The notes beneath the pieces were generated by a model. It had not been told where the DNA came from. It ran no database searches and saw only the letters and a list, made by a program, of their open reading frames with translations. From positions 62,001 to 126,000 of the forward strand of contig JALCUE010000002.1 of assembly GCA_022655215.1 (NCBI GenBank): a DNA stretch of 64,000 nucleotides, written 5' to 3'. Below, piece after piece: positions 14,635-23,040 of this stretch. This DNA comes from Atopobiaceae bacterium (GTDB lineage Bacteria; Actinomycetota; Coriobacteriia; Coriobacteriales; Atopobiaceae). The position numbers were made by a program, and so were the translations under genes. Position 1 is the stretch's first letter; every line of letters starts with the position of its first letter.

Positions 14635-14670
14635 ACTATACAAAATCTAAGCGCGATTGTAATAGATTTT
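14635..14670 (-). promoter_or_regulatory. dnaK promoter and palindromic operator AAAATCTA-N13-TAGATTTT
   Basis: AAAATCTA (14642-14649) and TAGATTTT (14663-14670) are perfect 8-bp inverted repeats separated by 13 bases. On the minus strand the -10 box TATAGT (14640-14635) follows the right arm after a single base; the -35 (best match TTACAA, 16-bp spacer) falls inside the operator. A protein bound here would block RNA polymerase, fitting a repressor such as HspR. The hsp20 upstream region carries the same element at 6511..6537. Confidence 0.65.
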
Positions 14671-14816
14671 CTCCTCTCCACATTTGAGGGGTAAGGGAGA
14701 GGGGCGCCAATGGGTCCCACGCACCGATCACCCCACCGAGGTCCCCCGAAAGCGGCAGGTCGGACCTGCACGTTCATAAGGCTTCGTTCACTCACGAATG
14801 GTTTTTGCGATGTGGG

Positions 14817-14844
14817 TTGCATTGCCGAGGGCAACTGCTATATT
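14817..14844 (+). promoter_or_regulatory. Ferredoxin gene promoter
   Basis: TTGCAT (14817-14822) and TATATT (14839-14844) with a 16-bp spacer form a good housekeeping-type promoter, 67 bases before the ferredoxin start. Confidence 0.6.
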
Positions 14845-14911
14845 CGACGCCATGGAACGGGCTGGTGGCTTTCGACGCCTGCCCCAAGGCACAAACGAAA
14901 GGGAGAAAACC

Positions 14912-15100
14912 ATGGCCCATCCAGTAATCGATACCGACGAGTGCATCGCCTGCGGCGTCTGCGTCGACGCCTGCCCCGCTGACGTCCTGACCCTTGGCGA
15001 CGAGCACGCCGAGGTCTCCGACGGCGATTCCTGCGTCGCTTGCGGCTCCTGCATGGAGGCCTGCCCCGCGGGCGCCATCACCGAGATCGCCGAGGACTAG
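14912..15100 (+). CDS. 2[4Fe-4S] bacterial ferredoxin
   Basis: 62 aa electron carrier. Two clusters are encoded by the repeated motif CxxCxxCxxxCP: CIACGVCVDACP and CVACGSCMEACP. Length and symmetry match clostridial-type ferredoxins, which serve pyruvate:ferredoxin oxidoreductase, hydrogenase and other low-potential anaerobic reactions. Start MAHPVIDTDEC has GGGAG six bases upstream. Transcribed alone from the promoter at 14817 and followed by a terminator hairpin, so it is probably monocistronic and highly expressed. Confidence 0.96.
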   Translation: MAHPVIDTDECIACGVCVDACPADVLTLGDEHAEVSDGDSCVACGSCMEACPAGAITEIAED

Positions 15101-15157
15101 TTCCTCGCCAGGCACGTGGTCGCCGGTCGACCGCGTGCCGATTCATGTCACACACAT

Positions 15158-15194
15158 GGGAGGAGGGTCGGACCAGTCATCCGGCCCTCCTCCC
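15158..15194 (+). terminator. Terminator-like hairpin after ferredoxin
   Basis: GGGAGGAGGGTCGG pairs with CCGGCCCTCCTCCC (14 positions, one G-U) around a nine-base loop, 58 bases after the ferredoxin stop. It is followed by TCATAT rather than a run of T. Confidence 0.6.
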
Positions 15195-15312
15195 TCATAT
15201 GACAGCCGCCTGGTAGGCACCGCGGTCGTATCGTCCGGCTTTGCGCTATCTTCTCCACAGGGAATTGCCGTGAGGTCCATCGGCATGGCAGAGACAACGG
15301 GAGGTCACGCAC

Positions 15313-15882
15313 ATGAGGCTGCTCATAGCATCGGACATACACGGGTCGGCAACCTGGTGCGCCCGTCTCATGGACGCGATTGAAGCCGAATCACCCGACC
15401 GGGTCGTCCTGCTCGGCGACCTGCTCTACCATGGGCCCAGGAACGACCTGCCGGAGGGCTATGCGCCCAAGCAGGTGATTCCCATGCTGAACGGGATCGC
15501 CGACCGCATCGTCTGCTGCCGCGGCAACTGCGAGGCCGAGGTCGACCAGATGGTGCTCGACTTCCCCTGCATGTCCGACTACTCGGTGGTGTGGGATCCG
15601 GACGAGGAGGGCGGACGCGAGCTGTTCTGCACTCATGGCCACGTGTTCGGGCCCGGACTCCACAACAGCATCGACAACATGCCGCCCCTCCCTGCGGGAA
15701 GCGCCCTCCTCTACGGACACACCCATATCAAGGTGGACGATGAGCTCCCGCTGGGGACCGACGACGCGAAGGTGCACGTCTTCAATCCCGGAAGCGTCTC
15801 CATCCCCAAGGACGGGACCCACAGCTACGGCATGTACGAGGATGGGGCGTTCCGTCATGTGGTGATGGAGCCCGAGGTCTAG
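15313..15882 (+). CDS. YfcE-family metallophosphodiesterase
   Basis: 189 aa calcineurin-like phosphoesterase. Metal-binding motifs are seen in order: SDIHGS (8-13), LGDLLYHGPRN, RGNCE (GNxE in place of GNHD), THGH and GHTH, then NPGS. This set is that of E. coli YfcE, a manganese phosphodiesterase with activity on model substrates and unknown physiological substrate. Start MRLLIASDIHG has GGGAGG upstream. Convergent with metA, with only nine bases between the stops. Confidence 0.92.
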   Translation: MRLLIASDIHGSATWCARLMDAIEAESPDRVVLLGDLLYHGPRNDLPEGYAPKQVIPMLNGIADRIVCCRGNCEAEVDQMVLDFPCMSDYSVVWDPDEEGGRELFCTHGHVFGPGLHNSIDNMPPLPAGSALLYGHTHIKVDDELPLGTDDAKVHVFNPGSVSIPKDGTHSYGMYEDGAFRHVVMEPEV

Positions 15883-15891
15883 GGCCGACGC

Positions 15892-16875
15892 CTAGAACTT
15901 GCCGGGCGTCCCGTCCGTCGACGCCGCACCGGCCACGCGCTCGCCCATCTCGCGGATGGTGGCGGGGATCTGCGAACGATCGAACGGCGTCTCCTGGTAG
16001 ACGTAGTTCAACCAATTGCGATACAGCAGGTTGGCGTGGGCGCGCCAGGTGAAGATGGGCTGCTGCTCGGGGTCGTCGTCGGGGAAGTAGTTCACGGGCA
16101 GCTGGATGCGCTTGCCCGCGTGGAAGTCACGCCAATACTCCCCGGCGAGCGTGTCGCGGCCGTACTCGAAGTGACCCGTCACGTATATCTCATGGAAGTC
16201 GCGGGTCGCGATGAGGGCGGGACCGCTCTCCAGACCCTCCGAGAGCACCTGCAGCTCGGGATGCTTGGCCAGGTCACCCACGTTGATCGCGGCATGACGC
16301 GAGTGCGGCATGTTGTGGACCTCGTCGAACCCGTTCGTGAGGAAGTTGTACTCGTCACACAGACGCTGTGGGAACACGCCGAAGAGCTTGGCCCCGCGGA
16401 CGCGCTTCCTTATCCCGTAGTTGTGATAGAGCCCGGCCATGGCGCCCCAGCACAGATACATCGTGCTGGTGACGTGTCCCTGGCTCCAGTCGATGATGCG
16501 GCAGAGCTCGTCCCAGTAGTCAACGTCCTCGAAGTCCATCTGCTCCACGGGTGCCCCGGTGATGATGAGGCCGTCGTAGTCCTTGTCCGAGAAGGCATCG
16601 AACGTCTCGTAGAACTTGACGAGATGGTCGGCCGAGACATGCGTCGCCTCATGGGTGGACACGCGCATGAAGTCGACGTTGACCTGCAGAGGGCTCTTGG
16701 AGATGAGCCGCAGGATCTGGGTCTCCGTCTCCACCTTGGTGGGCATGAGGTTCAAGATCACCACGTCGAGGGGGCGGATCATCTGGCTGTCGGCGACCTC
16801 CTCCTCCAAGGCGAAGATCCTCTCCTGGTGGAGGGTGGACTTGGCGGGCAGGCCGTCGGGGATGTTGATGGGCAT
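15892..16875 (-). CDS. metA: Homoserine O-acetyltransferase (MetA family)
   Basis: 327 aa. It activates homoserine for methionine synthesis. The catalytic Cys142 is in MYLCWGAMAGLYHNYG, with His and Glu of the family further on. Residue 111 is Glu (TGAPVEQMDF): in characterised MetA proteins Glu111 selects acetyl-CoA (B. cereus) while Gly selects succinyl-CoA (E. coli, GAPLG), so acetylation is predicted despite the usual name homoserine O-succinyltransferase. The start is fixed by GGAG five bases upstream and family-like MPINIPDGLPA. It lies 35 bases after metY, which uses O-acetylhomoserine; together they form a complete two-step route. Confidence 0.95.
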   Translation of the reverse strand: MPINIPDGLPAKSTLHQERIFALEEEVADSQMIRPLDVVILNLMPTKVETETQILRLISKSPLQVNVDFMRVSTHEATHVSADHLVKFYETFDAFSDKDYDGLIITGAPVEQMDFEDVDYWDELCRIIDWSQGHVTSTMYLCWGAMAGLYHNYGIRKRVRGAKLFGVFPQRLCDEYNFLTNGFDEVHNMPHSRHAAINVGDLAKHPELQVLSEGLESGPALIATRDFHEIYVTGHFEYGRDTLAGEYWRDFHAGKRIQLPVNYFPDDDPEQQPIFTWRAHANLLYRNWLNYVYQETPFDRSQIPATIREMGERVAGAASTDGTPGKF

Positions 16876-16910
16876 ATGAGCTCCGTTCAGAGGTGCGGAA
16901 GGTAGGCCGC

Positions 16911-18185
16911 CTAGGCGATTGCCGAGAAGGCCTGCTCGAGATCGGCGATGATGTCGTCGGCGCCCTCGAGGCCGCAGGACAGCCGGACGAGTCCGGGCTC
17001 GATCCCGCAGGCCACGAGTTGCTCGTCCGTGAGCTGGCGATGCGTGGTGGAGGCGGGGTGGAGCACGCAGGTCTGGCTGTCGGCCACGTGGACCTCGATC
17101 GAGGCGAGCTTGAGATGGTCGAGGAGGGCGGCCGCGCGCTCGCGACCGCCGGCGACGATGATGGAGATGACGCCGCAGACGCCGTCGGGCAGGTACTTCT
17201 CGGCCAGGTCGTGGTCGGGGCTCGACGTCAGGCCGGGGAAGTCGACCTTCTCGACCTCGGGACGGCCCTCGAGCCACTCGGCCACGCGCTGCGCGTTGTC
17301 GCAATGCTGGCGCATTCGCAGCGGCAGGGTCTCGATCGTCTGGTTGAGGATGAAGCCGTTGGTGGCCGGCGGGTAGCAGCCGAGGTCGCGCATGAGCTGC
17401 ATGCGGGCCTTGACGATGTAGGCGAGCTTGCCATACGCCTCGGTGTAGACGACGCCGTGGTAGGACTCGTCGGGCTCCGTGAGGCCGGGGAACCTGTCGG
17501 CATGTGCGGTCCAGTCGAAGTTGCCGGAGTCCACGATGACGCCGCCACCGGTCATGGCATGGCCATCGATGTACTTGGTGGTGGAGTGCGTGACGATGTC
17601 GCAGCCCCATTCGATGGGCCGGCACATGACGGGCGTGGGGAACGTGTTGTCCATCACGAGGGGGATGCCCGCCTCATGCGCGGCCGCCGCGAACGTCTCG
17701 ATGTCGAGGACGGCGAGCGCCGGGTTGGCGACCGTCTCGCCGAAGACGAGCTTCGTGTTGGGACGGATTGCGGCCGCGATCTCCTCCTTGCTGGCGCGGG
17801 GACTGACGAAGGTGCAGTCGATGCCGAAGCGCTTGAGGGTGAACGAGAGCAGGTTCACGGTGCCGCCGTAGATCGCGGCGGAGCTCACGAGATGGTCGCC
17901 CGCGGAGCACAGGTTGAGGACGGCGAGGAGGTTCGCGGCCTGGCCGGAGCTGGTGAGCATGGCGGCGGCGCCACCCTCGAGCGCGGCGATCTTCCTCTCG
18001 GTGGCGTCACAGGTGGGGTTCTCGAAACGCGAGTAGATCATGCCCAGCGTGGGATCATCGAAGATGTCAGCCACGTCCGCGCACTTGTCGTAGTGGAACG
18101 TCGTCGACAGATAGATGGGAAGGCAGCGCGGCTCGCCGTTGGCGGCCTCGTACCCGGCATGGATGCACGCGGTGTTCACGTTCAT
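16911..18185 (-). CDS. metY: O-acetylhomoserine sulfhydrylase / aminocarboxypropyltransferase
   Basis: 424 aa PLP enzyme of the Cys/Met-metabolism family. The PLP lysine is in HSTTKYIDGH, the cofactor-stacking region in SSGQAANLLAVLNL, and the VMDNTFPTPV segment carries the phosphate/pyridine-binding Asp. The length (over 420 aa) and N-terminus NTACIHAGYE fit MetY rather than cystathionine gamma-synthase (about 380 aa). It makes homocysteine directly from O-acetylhomoserine and sulfide. The ATG has GGGGGAG just upstream. First gene of metY-metA, divergent from a nitroreductase; I see no S-box or other methionine riboswitch in the 100-base gap. Confidence 0.95.
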   Translation of the reverse strand: MNVNTACIHAGYEAANGEPRCLPIYLSTTFHYDKCADVADIFDDPTLGMIYSRFENPTCDATERKIAALEGGAAAMLTSSGQAANLLAVLNLCSAGDHLVSSAAIYGGTVNLLSFTLKRFGIDCTFVSPRASKEEIAAAIRPNTKLVFGETVANPALAVLDIETFAAAAHEAGIPLVMDNTFPTPVMCRPIEWGCDIVTHSTTKYIDGHAMTGGGVIVDSGNFDWTAHADRFPGLTEPDESYHGVVYTEAYGKLAYIVKARMQLMRDLGCYPPATNGFILNQTIETLPLRMRQHCDNAQRVAEWLEGRPEVEKVDFPGLTSSPDHDLAEKYLPDGVCGVISIIVAGGRERAAALLDHLKLASIEVHVADSQTCVLHPASTTHRQLTDEQLVACGIEPGLVRLSCGLEGADDIIADLEQAFSAIA

Positions 18186-18285
18186 TGAACTCCCCCTCGT
18201 CGTGATATGTTTGGCTCACCAGTATAGGGTTGCGGGACGCGTCCGTCCGCGTCGGACGTGGCGTGTGACACGGAGGGGGCATGAC

Positions 18286-18822
18286 ATGGCCGAGGACATC
18301 GCTGGCGTGGTCCTGGAGAACATGATGGGGCGCAGGAGCTGCAGGCGCTTCACCACCGAGCAGGTCGCGGACGAGCAGGTCGAGAAGGTCGTCGACGCAG
18401 GTCGCTGGGCACCCTCGGGCATGGGTCGCCAGCCGGTCCGCTTCGTCGTCCTTCGTGACGCGGATGCGATCAAGCACCTCTCGCACATGAACGCGTCCGT
18501 CATGGGAACCTCAGGCGACCCGTTCTACGGGGCGCCGACCGTGATCGTGGTGCTCGCGGACCCCGCCGCCCCCACCTTCGTGAACGACGGGTCGCTTGCC
18601 ATGGGCAACATGCTGAACGAGGCGCATGCCCTCGGCCTGGGCTCCTGCTGGATCCACCGCGCCAAGGAGGAGTTCGAGTCCCCCGACGGGAAGGCCCTAC
18701 TCCGCGAGTGGGGTCTTTCCGAGGACCTCGTGGGGATCGGCCATTGCATCCTGGGACACCCCGCCGATAGCGGCTGCAAGGACGCCGCGGAACGCAGGGG
18801 CGGCACCGTCGTCTGGGTGTGA
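18286..18822 (+). CDS. Nitroreductase-family FMN oxidoreductase
   Basis: 178 aa. The N-terminal MMGRRSCRRFTTEQV, then RWAPSGMGRQP and the GxG-rich C-terminal region LGLGSCWIHRA are the FMN-binding elements of the nitroreductase superfamily. Such enzymes reduce nitroaromatics, quinones or flavins with NAD(P)H; the true substrate cannot be read from the sequence. Start at MAEDIAGVV follows GGAGGGGG. Divergent from metY and upstream of a DEAD-box helicase. Confidence 0.88.
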   Translation: MAEDIAGVVLENMMGRRSCRRFTTEQVADEQVEKVVDAGRWAPSGMGRQPVRFVVLRDADAIKHLSHMNASVMGTSGDPFYGAPTVIVVLADPAAPTFVNDGSLAMGNMLNEAHALGLGSCWIHRAKEEFESPDGKALLREWGLSEDLVGIGHCILGHPADSGCKDAAERRGGTVVWV

Positions 18823-18880
18823 GGCCGACCCGAAGGCGCCGTCGCTGGCAATGCGGGCCCTCGTGCGCCATACTGGGCCT

Positions 18881-20134
18881 ATGTCTACGTCATTTGCCGA
18901 GCTCGGGCTAAACGAGCACATACTCGAGGGCGTCGACGCCCTCGGCTTCACCGAACCGACCCCCGTCCAGGCACAGGCCATCCCGTCTGCCCTCGAGGGC
19001 CGCGACATCGTGGCCTCCGCACAGACCGGCACGGGCAAGACCTGCGCGTTCGCGCTGCCCGTCCTTCAGCGCATCGAGGGCCGCCGCGATGGCGCCAAGG
19101 GTCCCCTCGCCCTCGTGGTCACCCCCACGCGCGAACTCGCGCAGCAGATCGAGGACGTCGTCACGACGGTGTGCGAGCACACCGGTCAGAAGGCCGTCAT
19201 CGTGATGGGTGGCACCAGCTTCGACCCGCAGGTCAAGGGCATCAAGGCCGGCTGCGACCTGCTCGTGGCCACGCCCGGCCGTCTCATCGACCTCATGGAG
19301 CGCAACGTGGTGGACCTCTCCCATGTGGAGACCCTCGTTCTGGACGAGGCCGACCGCATGCTGGACATGGGCTTCTGGCCCAGCGTCCGCCGCATCGTGA
19401 AGGCCTGCCCGGAGGACCGCCAGACGCTGCTCTTCTCGGCAACCATCCCGCCGTCGATCAAGGGCACCGTGGACGCCATGCTCCACGACCCCGCGGTGAT
19501 CGAGATCGCCCATATCGGCGAGACAGCCGACACCGTGGAGGAGCACCTCTGCCCGGTCACGCAGGGTCAGAAGGCGTCCCTGCTCGAGGGGCTCATCTCC
19601 GCGAACGACCCCGAGCGCGTGCTGGTGTTCTGCCGCACGAAGATGCGCGTCGACGCGGTGTGCAGCCAGCTCAAGCGCGCCGGCATCAAGGTCGACGTCA
19701 TGCATGCCGACCGACCCCAGAAGGCCCGCGAGAAGGCCCTCGAGCGCTTCCGCGCCGGCCAGATCCAGGTGCTCGTGGCGACCGACGTCATGAGCCGCGG
19801 GATCGACGTCTCCGGCATCGACGCCGTCGTGAACTTCGACGTGCCGCAGGATCCCGAGGACTACGTCCACCGCATCGGCCGCACGGGTCGTGCCGGCGCG
19901 ACCGGACACGCGTACACCTTCGTGGCACCCGACGAGATAAGCCCCCTGCGCGAGATCGAGTACTTCACGGGCAAGCTCGTGCCCCTCTACGACCTGCCTG
20001 GTTTCGACTACGACGAGAACCGCATCGTCCCCAACCCGCACCGGAGCACCTCCAAGCCCATGCGCCGCGTCTTCAGCGGCAACCGAGCCCGCGGGCGTGG
20101 ACCGGCCGGCGGCCGCTACGGCAGGCATTACTAG
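18881..20134 (+). CDS. DEAD-box ATP-dependent RNA helicase
   Basis: 417 aa helicase core. Motifs in order: Q motif (GFTEPTPVQAQAIP), Walker A AQTGTGKT, PTRELAQQ, DEAD (VLDEADRMLDMG), SAT, ARGID-like SRGIDV and HRIGRTGRAG. The C-terminal tail is short and Arg/Gly-rich (RARGRGPAGGRYGR), typical of RhlE-type helicases that remodel rRNA or mRNA. The ATG has no Shine-Dalgarno; a -10-like CATACT ends six bases before it (18869-18874), so the transcript may be leaderless. An alternative ATG lies ten codons upstream at 18851. Followed after 27 bases by a methyltransferase gene. Confidence 0.95.
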   Translation: MSTSFAELGLNEHILEGVDALGFTEPTPVQAQAIPSALEGRDIVASAQTGTGKTCAFALPVLQRIEGRRDGAKGPLALVVTPTRELAQQIEDVVTTVCEHTGQKAVIVMGGTSFDPQVKGIKAGCDLLVATPGRLIDLMERNVVDLSHVETLVLDEADRMLDMGFWPSVRRIVKACPEDRQTLLFSATIPPSIKGTVDAMLHDPAVIEIAHIGETADTVEEHLCPVTQGQKASLLEGLISANDPERVLVFCRTKMRVDAVCSQLKRAGIKVDVMHADRPQKAREKALERFRAGQIQVLVATDVMSRGIDVSGIDAVVNFDVPQDPEDYVHRIGRTGRAGATGHAYTFVAPDEISPLREIEYFTGKLVPLYDLPGFDYDENRIVPNPHRSTSKPMRRVFSGNRARGRGPAGGRYGRHY

Positions 20135-20161
20135 GCCCCGAGTGGTCCCGGAGGGTCTCAC

Positions 20162-21466
20162 GTGAAACAGGTTCGACCGTATCCCCAGGTCATAGTCACG
20201 CGCAAGGGCGCTCGCTCCCTTGCTGGCGGACACCCTTGGGTCTTCGAGGGCGAGGTCATCCGCATGGCCCCCTCCCCCGCCGACGGCCGTGAGGCTGCGA
20301 ACGGCGACGTCGTCGACGTGTTCGAGGAGAACGGCACCTGGCAGGGCGCGGGCCTCCTCTCCCTGGAGAGCAAGATCCGCGTCCGCATCGTCACGCGCAA
20401 CGCGAACGACCGCGTGGACGAGGCGTTCTGGGCGCGCAAGCTGGCCTGGGCGTGGGATTACCGCAAGACCGTCATGGGAGCCAGGGCGCTTCCCGGCTGC
20501 GAGCCCGACACCAACTGCTGCCGCGTGCTCTTCTCGGAGGCGGACGGCTTCCCCGGCCTGGTGGTGGATCGCTACGAGGACGTGCTGGTGAGTCAGGTGG
20601 GCACCTACGGAATGGAGCTCCTGAGGCCCACCGTCTATCCTCTGCTGCTCGACTGCCTGCGCAAGGACGGCCAGGACGTCCTCGGCATCTACGAGAGGTG
20701 CGACACCAGCTCGCGCAGGCTCGAGGGGCTCGACGGCCGTGTGGGATGGTGGCCCGAGGAGGGCGCGCCCACGGCGGACCTCGCGGTCCCTCCCTCGGCC
20801 AGGCGCATCGTCACCGAGAACGGCATCCGCTATGACCTCGACCTCGAGCACAGCCAGAAGACCGGCTTCTTCCTCGACCAGAAGTACAACCGCCGCGCGG
20901 TCCGCGACATCGCAGGCGGCAGACGCGTGTTGGACGCCTTCTGCCACGTGGGCCCCTTCGGTCTCAACGCGGCGGCCGGCGGTGCCGACTTCGTTCGCTG
21001 CGTTGACGTGAGCAGCACCGCATGCGACCTCGCGGAGGCGAACGCGAGGCTCAACGGCTTCGAGGGGCGCATGGGCTTCTCGTGCGCCAACGTGCTCGAA
21101 TACCTCCCCGAGCTCACGGCCGACAAGGGGCGCCTGCGCGAGGAGGGTGGCCCGTTCGACCTCATCGTGCTCGATCCGCCGGCCTTCACCAAGAGCCGCA
21201 CCACGGCCGACCATGCGGCCAAGGGATATCGCGAGATCAACTATGCCGCCATGAGGCTGCTTCCCCGCGGCGGCTATCTCGCCACCTGCAGCTGCAGCCA
21301 TTTCATGCCCACAGGTCGTCTCGCAGCCGTCGTGGCCGAGGCCGCTCACGACGCGAACGTGCAGCTCAAACAGGTCGAAGAGCGCCAGCAGGCACCCGAC
21401 CATCCCATCGTGCCCGGCATCCCCGAGACCGACTACCTCAAGTTCTTCGTGTTCCAGGTCGTGTAG
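20162..21466 (+). CDS. Class I rRNA methyltransferase, RlmI-like
   Basis: 434 aa. An N-terminal PUA domain (about 1-90, beginning RPYPQVIVTRKGARSLAGGH, with HPWVFEGEV) precedes a Rossmann SAM-dependent domain with VLDAFCHVGPFGLNAA and the catalytic-type DPPAFTKSR and SCSHFM motifs. This is the RlmI/YccW architecture, which makes m5C1962 in 23S rRNA; the exact target here is inferred. Start is GTG after GGAGGG. It probably shares the transcript of the preceding DEAD-box helicase, giving a small ribosome-maturation unit. Confidence 0.92.
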   Translation: MKQVRPYPQVIVTRKGARSLAGGHPWVFEGEVIRMAPSPADGREAANGDVVDVFEENGTWQGAGLLSLESKIRVRIVTRNANDRVDEAFWARKLAWAWDYRKTVMGARALPGCEPDTNCCRVLFSEADGFPGLVVDRYEDVLVSQVGTYGMELLRPTVYPLLLDCLRKDGQDVLGIYERCDTSSRRLEGLDGRVGWWPEEGAPTADLAVPPSARRIVTENGIRYDLDLEHSQKTGFFLDQKYNRRAVRDIAGGRRVLDAFCHVGPFGLNAAAGGADFVRCVDVSSTACDLAEANARLNGFEGRMGFSCANVLEYLPELTADKGRLREEGGPFDLIVLDPPAFTKSRTTADHAAKGYREINYAAMRLLPRGGYLATCSCSHFMPTGRLAAVVAEAAHDANVQLKQVEERQQAPDHPIVPGIPETDYLKFFVFQVV

Positions 21467-21489
21467 GGAGCAGAGCTACCGGACGAGGG

Positions 21490-21975
21490 CTACCTGGCGC
21501 GACGGGCGCGGAAGAAGTCGCGCAGGAGGGTCGCGCAGTCGTCGGCCAACACACCGCCCGTGACCTCGAACTCATGGTTGAGGCGCGGGTCGTGGCTCAC
21601 GTCGTAGAGCGTCCCCAGTGCCCCCGCCTTGGGATCCGCGGCTCCGTAGACGCAGCGGTCGACGCGCGAGTTGACCATGAGGCCGGCACACATGAGGCAG
21701 GGCTCGAGGGTGACGTAGACCGTGCAACCCGTGAGCCTCCAGCGGTCGAGCTCGCGGGCGGCCTGCTCCATGGCACGGAACTCGGCATGGGCCGAGGGGT
21801 CGCGATCGGTCTCACGCCGGTTGTGCGCACGCGCGACGACCTTGCCCTCGCAGGTCACGACGGCGCCGATGGGGACCTCTCCCTCACGGGCCGCGAGAGC
21901 GGCCTCCTCGAGGGCAAGCCGCATGAGGTCCTCGTCGGTCGCGACCTCGTGATCGGCCTTCTCGTCCGCCGACAT
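21490..21975 (-). CDS. tadA: tRNA(adenine34) deaminase TadA
   Basis: 161 aa zinc deaminase converting A34 to inosine in tRNA-Arg(ACG). The zinc site is HAE (in SAHAEFRAME, with the proton-shuttling Glu) and PCLMC (in TLEPCLMCAGLM). The N-terminal MRLALEEAALAA and the NRRETDRDP segment are typical. Start has GAGGAGGGG upstream. Convergent with the methyltransferase gene; an intergenic gap of 94 bases separates it from plsY. Confidence 0.96.
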   Translation of the reverse strand: MSADEKADHEVATDEDLMRLALEEAALAAREGEVPIGAVVTCEGKVVARAHNRRETDRDPSAHAEFRAMEQAARELDRWRLTGCTVYVTLEPCLMCAGLMVNSRVDRCVYGAADPKAGALGTLYDVSHDPRLNHEFEVTGGVLADDCATLLRDFFRARRAR

Positions 21976-22069
21976 GGCCCCTCCTCTCTCGCCCGCTGCC
22001 TCCCGCCACGGGAGGACGTCTCCTGATCACCCATTCTAGATGGGAAGTCCTCGCGAGACGGTGCTCGTC

Positions 22070-22681
22070 TCACCTGTGACGCAGGCGGCCCATGAGGTCG
22101 GTCGTGGGAGTCGACCCATCGCGGATTCCCCGGGCCGCGGGGAGATGCTCGAGGAGGGCGATCGCCACGAGGACGACCGCCGCCGCGGACTGGACGGGGG
22201 TCCCCGCGAACAGCGTGACCAGGAGGAACGCGACCGGTATGACGATGGCCCCCAGGCATAGGTAGCGCAGACCCAAGACCACGCCGAGACCTACGGCGCA
22301 GGAGACGAGGCCCGCCACCGGCCACGCCATGATGAGCGTGACGCAAGTGGTGGTCACGCCTTTGCCGCCCTTGAAGGCATGCCATGCGGGGAAGCAGTGC
22401 CCGATGGTGGCACCCACACCAGCGAACAGGAACGCCTCGTTGCCGAGCTCGGGGAAGAGGACGAGGCTCACGGCCATTGCCAGGAGCGTCTTGGCGATGT
22501 CCCCGACGAGCGTGACGAGACCCCACCTCACGCCCAGCTCGTGGGCGACGTTCGCCATGCCGGGATTGCCGATCCCCACGTCGAACGCGCTGCGTCCGAC
22601 CACATGCCTGCAGACGACGTCAGCGGTGAGCGCGCACCCGAACGCATAGCCTATCGCCAGACAGATGAACCTATCAGCCAT
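22070..22681 (-). CDS. plsY: Glycerol-3-phosphate acyltransferase PlsY
   Basis: 203 aa integral membrane enzyme that transfers acyl groups from acyl-phosphate to glycerol-3-phosphate, the first step of phospholipid synthesis. Five or more hydrophobic helices and the PlsY motifs are seen: GNPGMANV (usually GSGNxGATN), the central HCFPAWHAFKGGKGV and the C-terminal LLEHLPAARGIRDG. Motif 1 is more divergent than usual. Start has GGGGGAGG upstream. Confidence 0.9.
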   Translation of the reverse strand: MADRFICLAIGYAFGCALTADVVCRHVVGRSAFDVGIGNPGMANVAHELGVRWGLVTLVGDIAKTLLAMAVSLVLFPELGNEAFLFAGVGATIGHCFPAWHAFKGGKGVTTTCVTLIMAWPVAGLVSCAVGLGVVLGLRYLCLGAIVIPVAFLLVTLFAGTPVQSAAAVVLVAIALLEHLPAARGIRDGSTPTTDLMGRLRHR

Positions 22682-22774
22682 GGATGGGCACCTCCCCCAA
22701 GACGGACCGGCACCACCTCCGGTCTCATGTGAAGTCTACCCACGGGCCATCGTTACGGTAGGATGGAGGGGCTC

Positions 22775-22865
22775 GGAGGGGTGGCAGAGCGGTTGAATGC
22801 GGCGGTCTTGAAAACCGTTGGGCGGTTCGTCCGTCCCGAGAGTTCGAATCTCTCCCCCTCCGCCA
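22775..22865 (+). tRNA. tRNA-Ser (anticodon TGA)
   Basis: 91 bases including an encoded CCA end (22863-22865). The acceptor stem GGAGGGG pairs with CCCCTCC, the discriminator is G, and the anticodon TGA is at 22809-22811 within CTTGAAA. A long variable arm (class II) and the T arm AGAGTTCGAATCTCT are clear. It reads UCA and other UCN codons. Confidence 0.96.
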
Positions 22866-23040
22866 TGGGACATCCGATGGCCTCGCCCCGCACCGGGGAC
22901 GGGGCCATCCTCATATATGAACCCATGCCGCGACGGCTGGTCGCGTGCGGAGAAACACCTGCGTGGGTATACTGGTACGCAAGGCTCTCAGTCGAGCCGG
23001 AGGGAACGGCGGCCCACATTCCGCCTTGAAGGAGAACGCC

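Larger units (their letters stand above)
14545..14911. other. Divergent control region between dnaK and the ferredoxin gene
   Basis: 367 bases without a gene. The left part holds the dnaK leader (about 85 nt), its promoter and palindromic operator (14635..14670). The right part holds a ferredoxin promoter (14817..14844). The stretch 14671-14810 between them shows no convincing ORF with a ribosome site and no strong hairpin. Confidence 0.7.

Noticed and set aside
14642-14670. CIRCE (HrcA) or canonical HAIR (HspR) element
   Set aside because: Arms and spacing do not fit TTAGCACTC-N9-GAGTGCTAA or CTTGAGT-N7-ACTCAAG.
18186-18285. SAM riboswitch or T-box before metY
   Set aside because: The gap is 100 bases and divergent, with no S-box motifs or tRNA-like specifier structure.
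22763-23029. Open frame running through tRNA-Ser toward lemA
   Set aside because: It is read through a structural RNA gene and has no ribosome site or domain.
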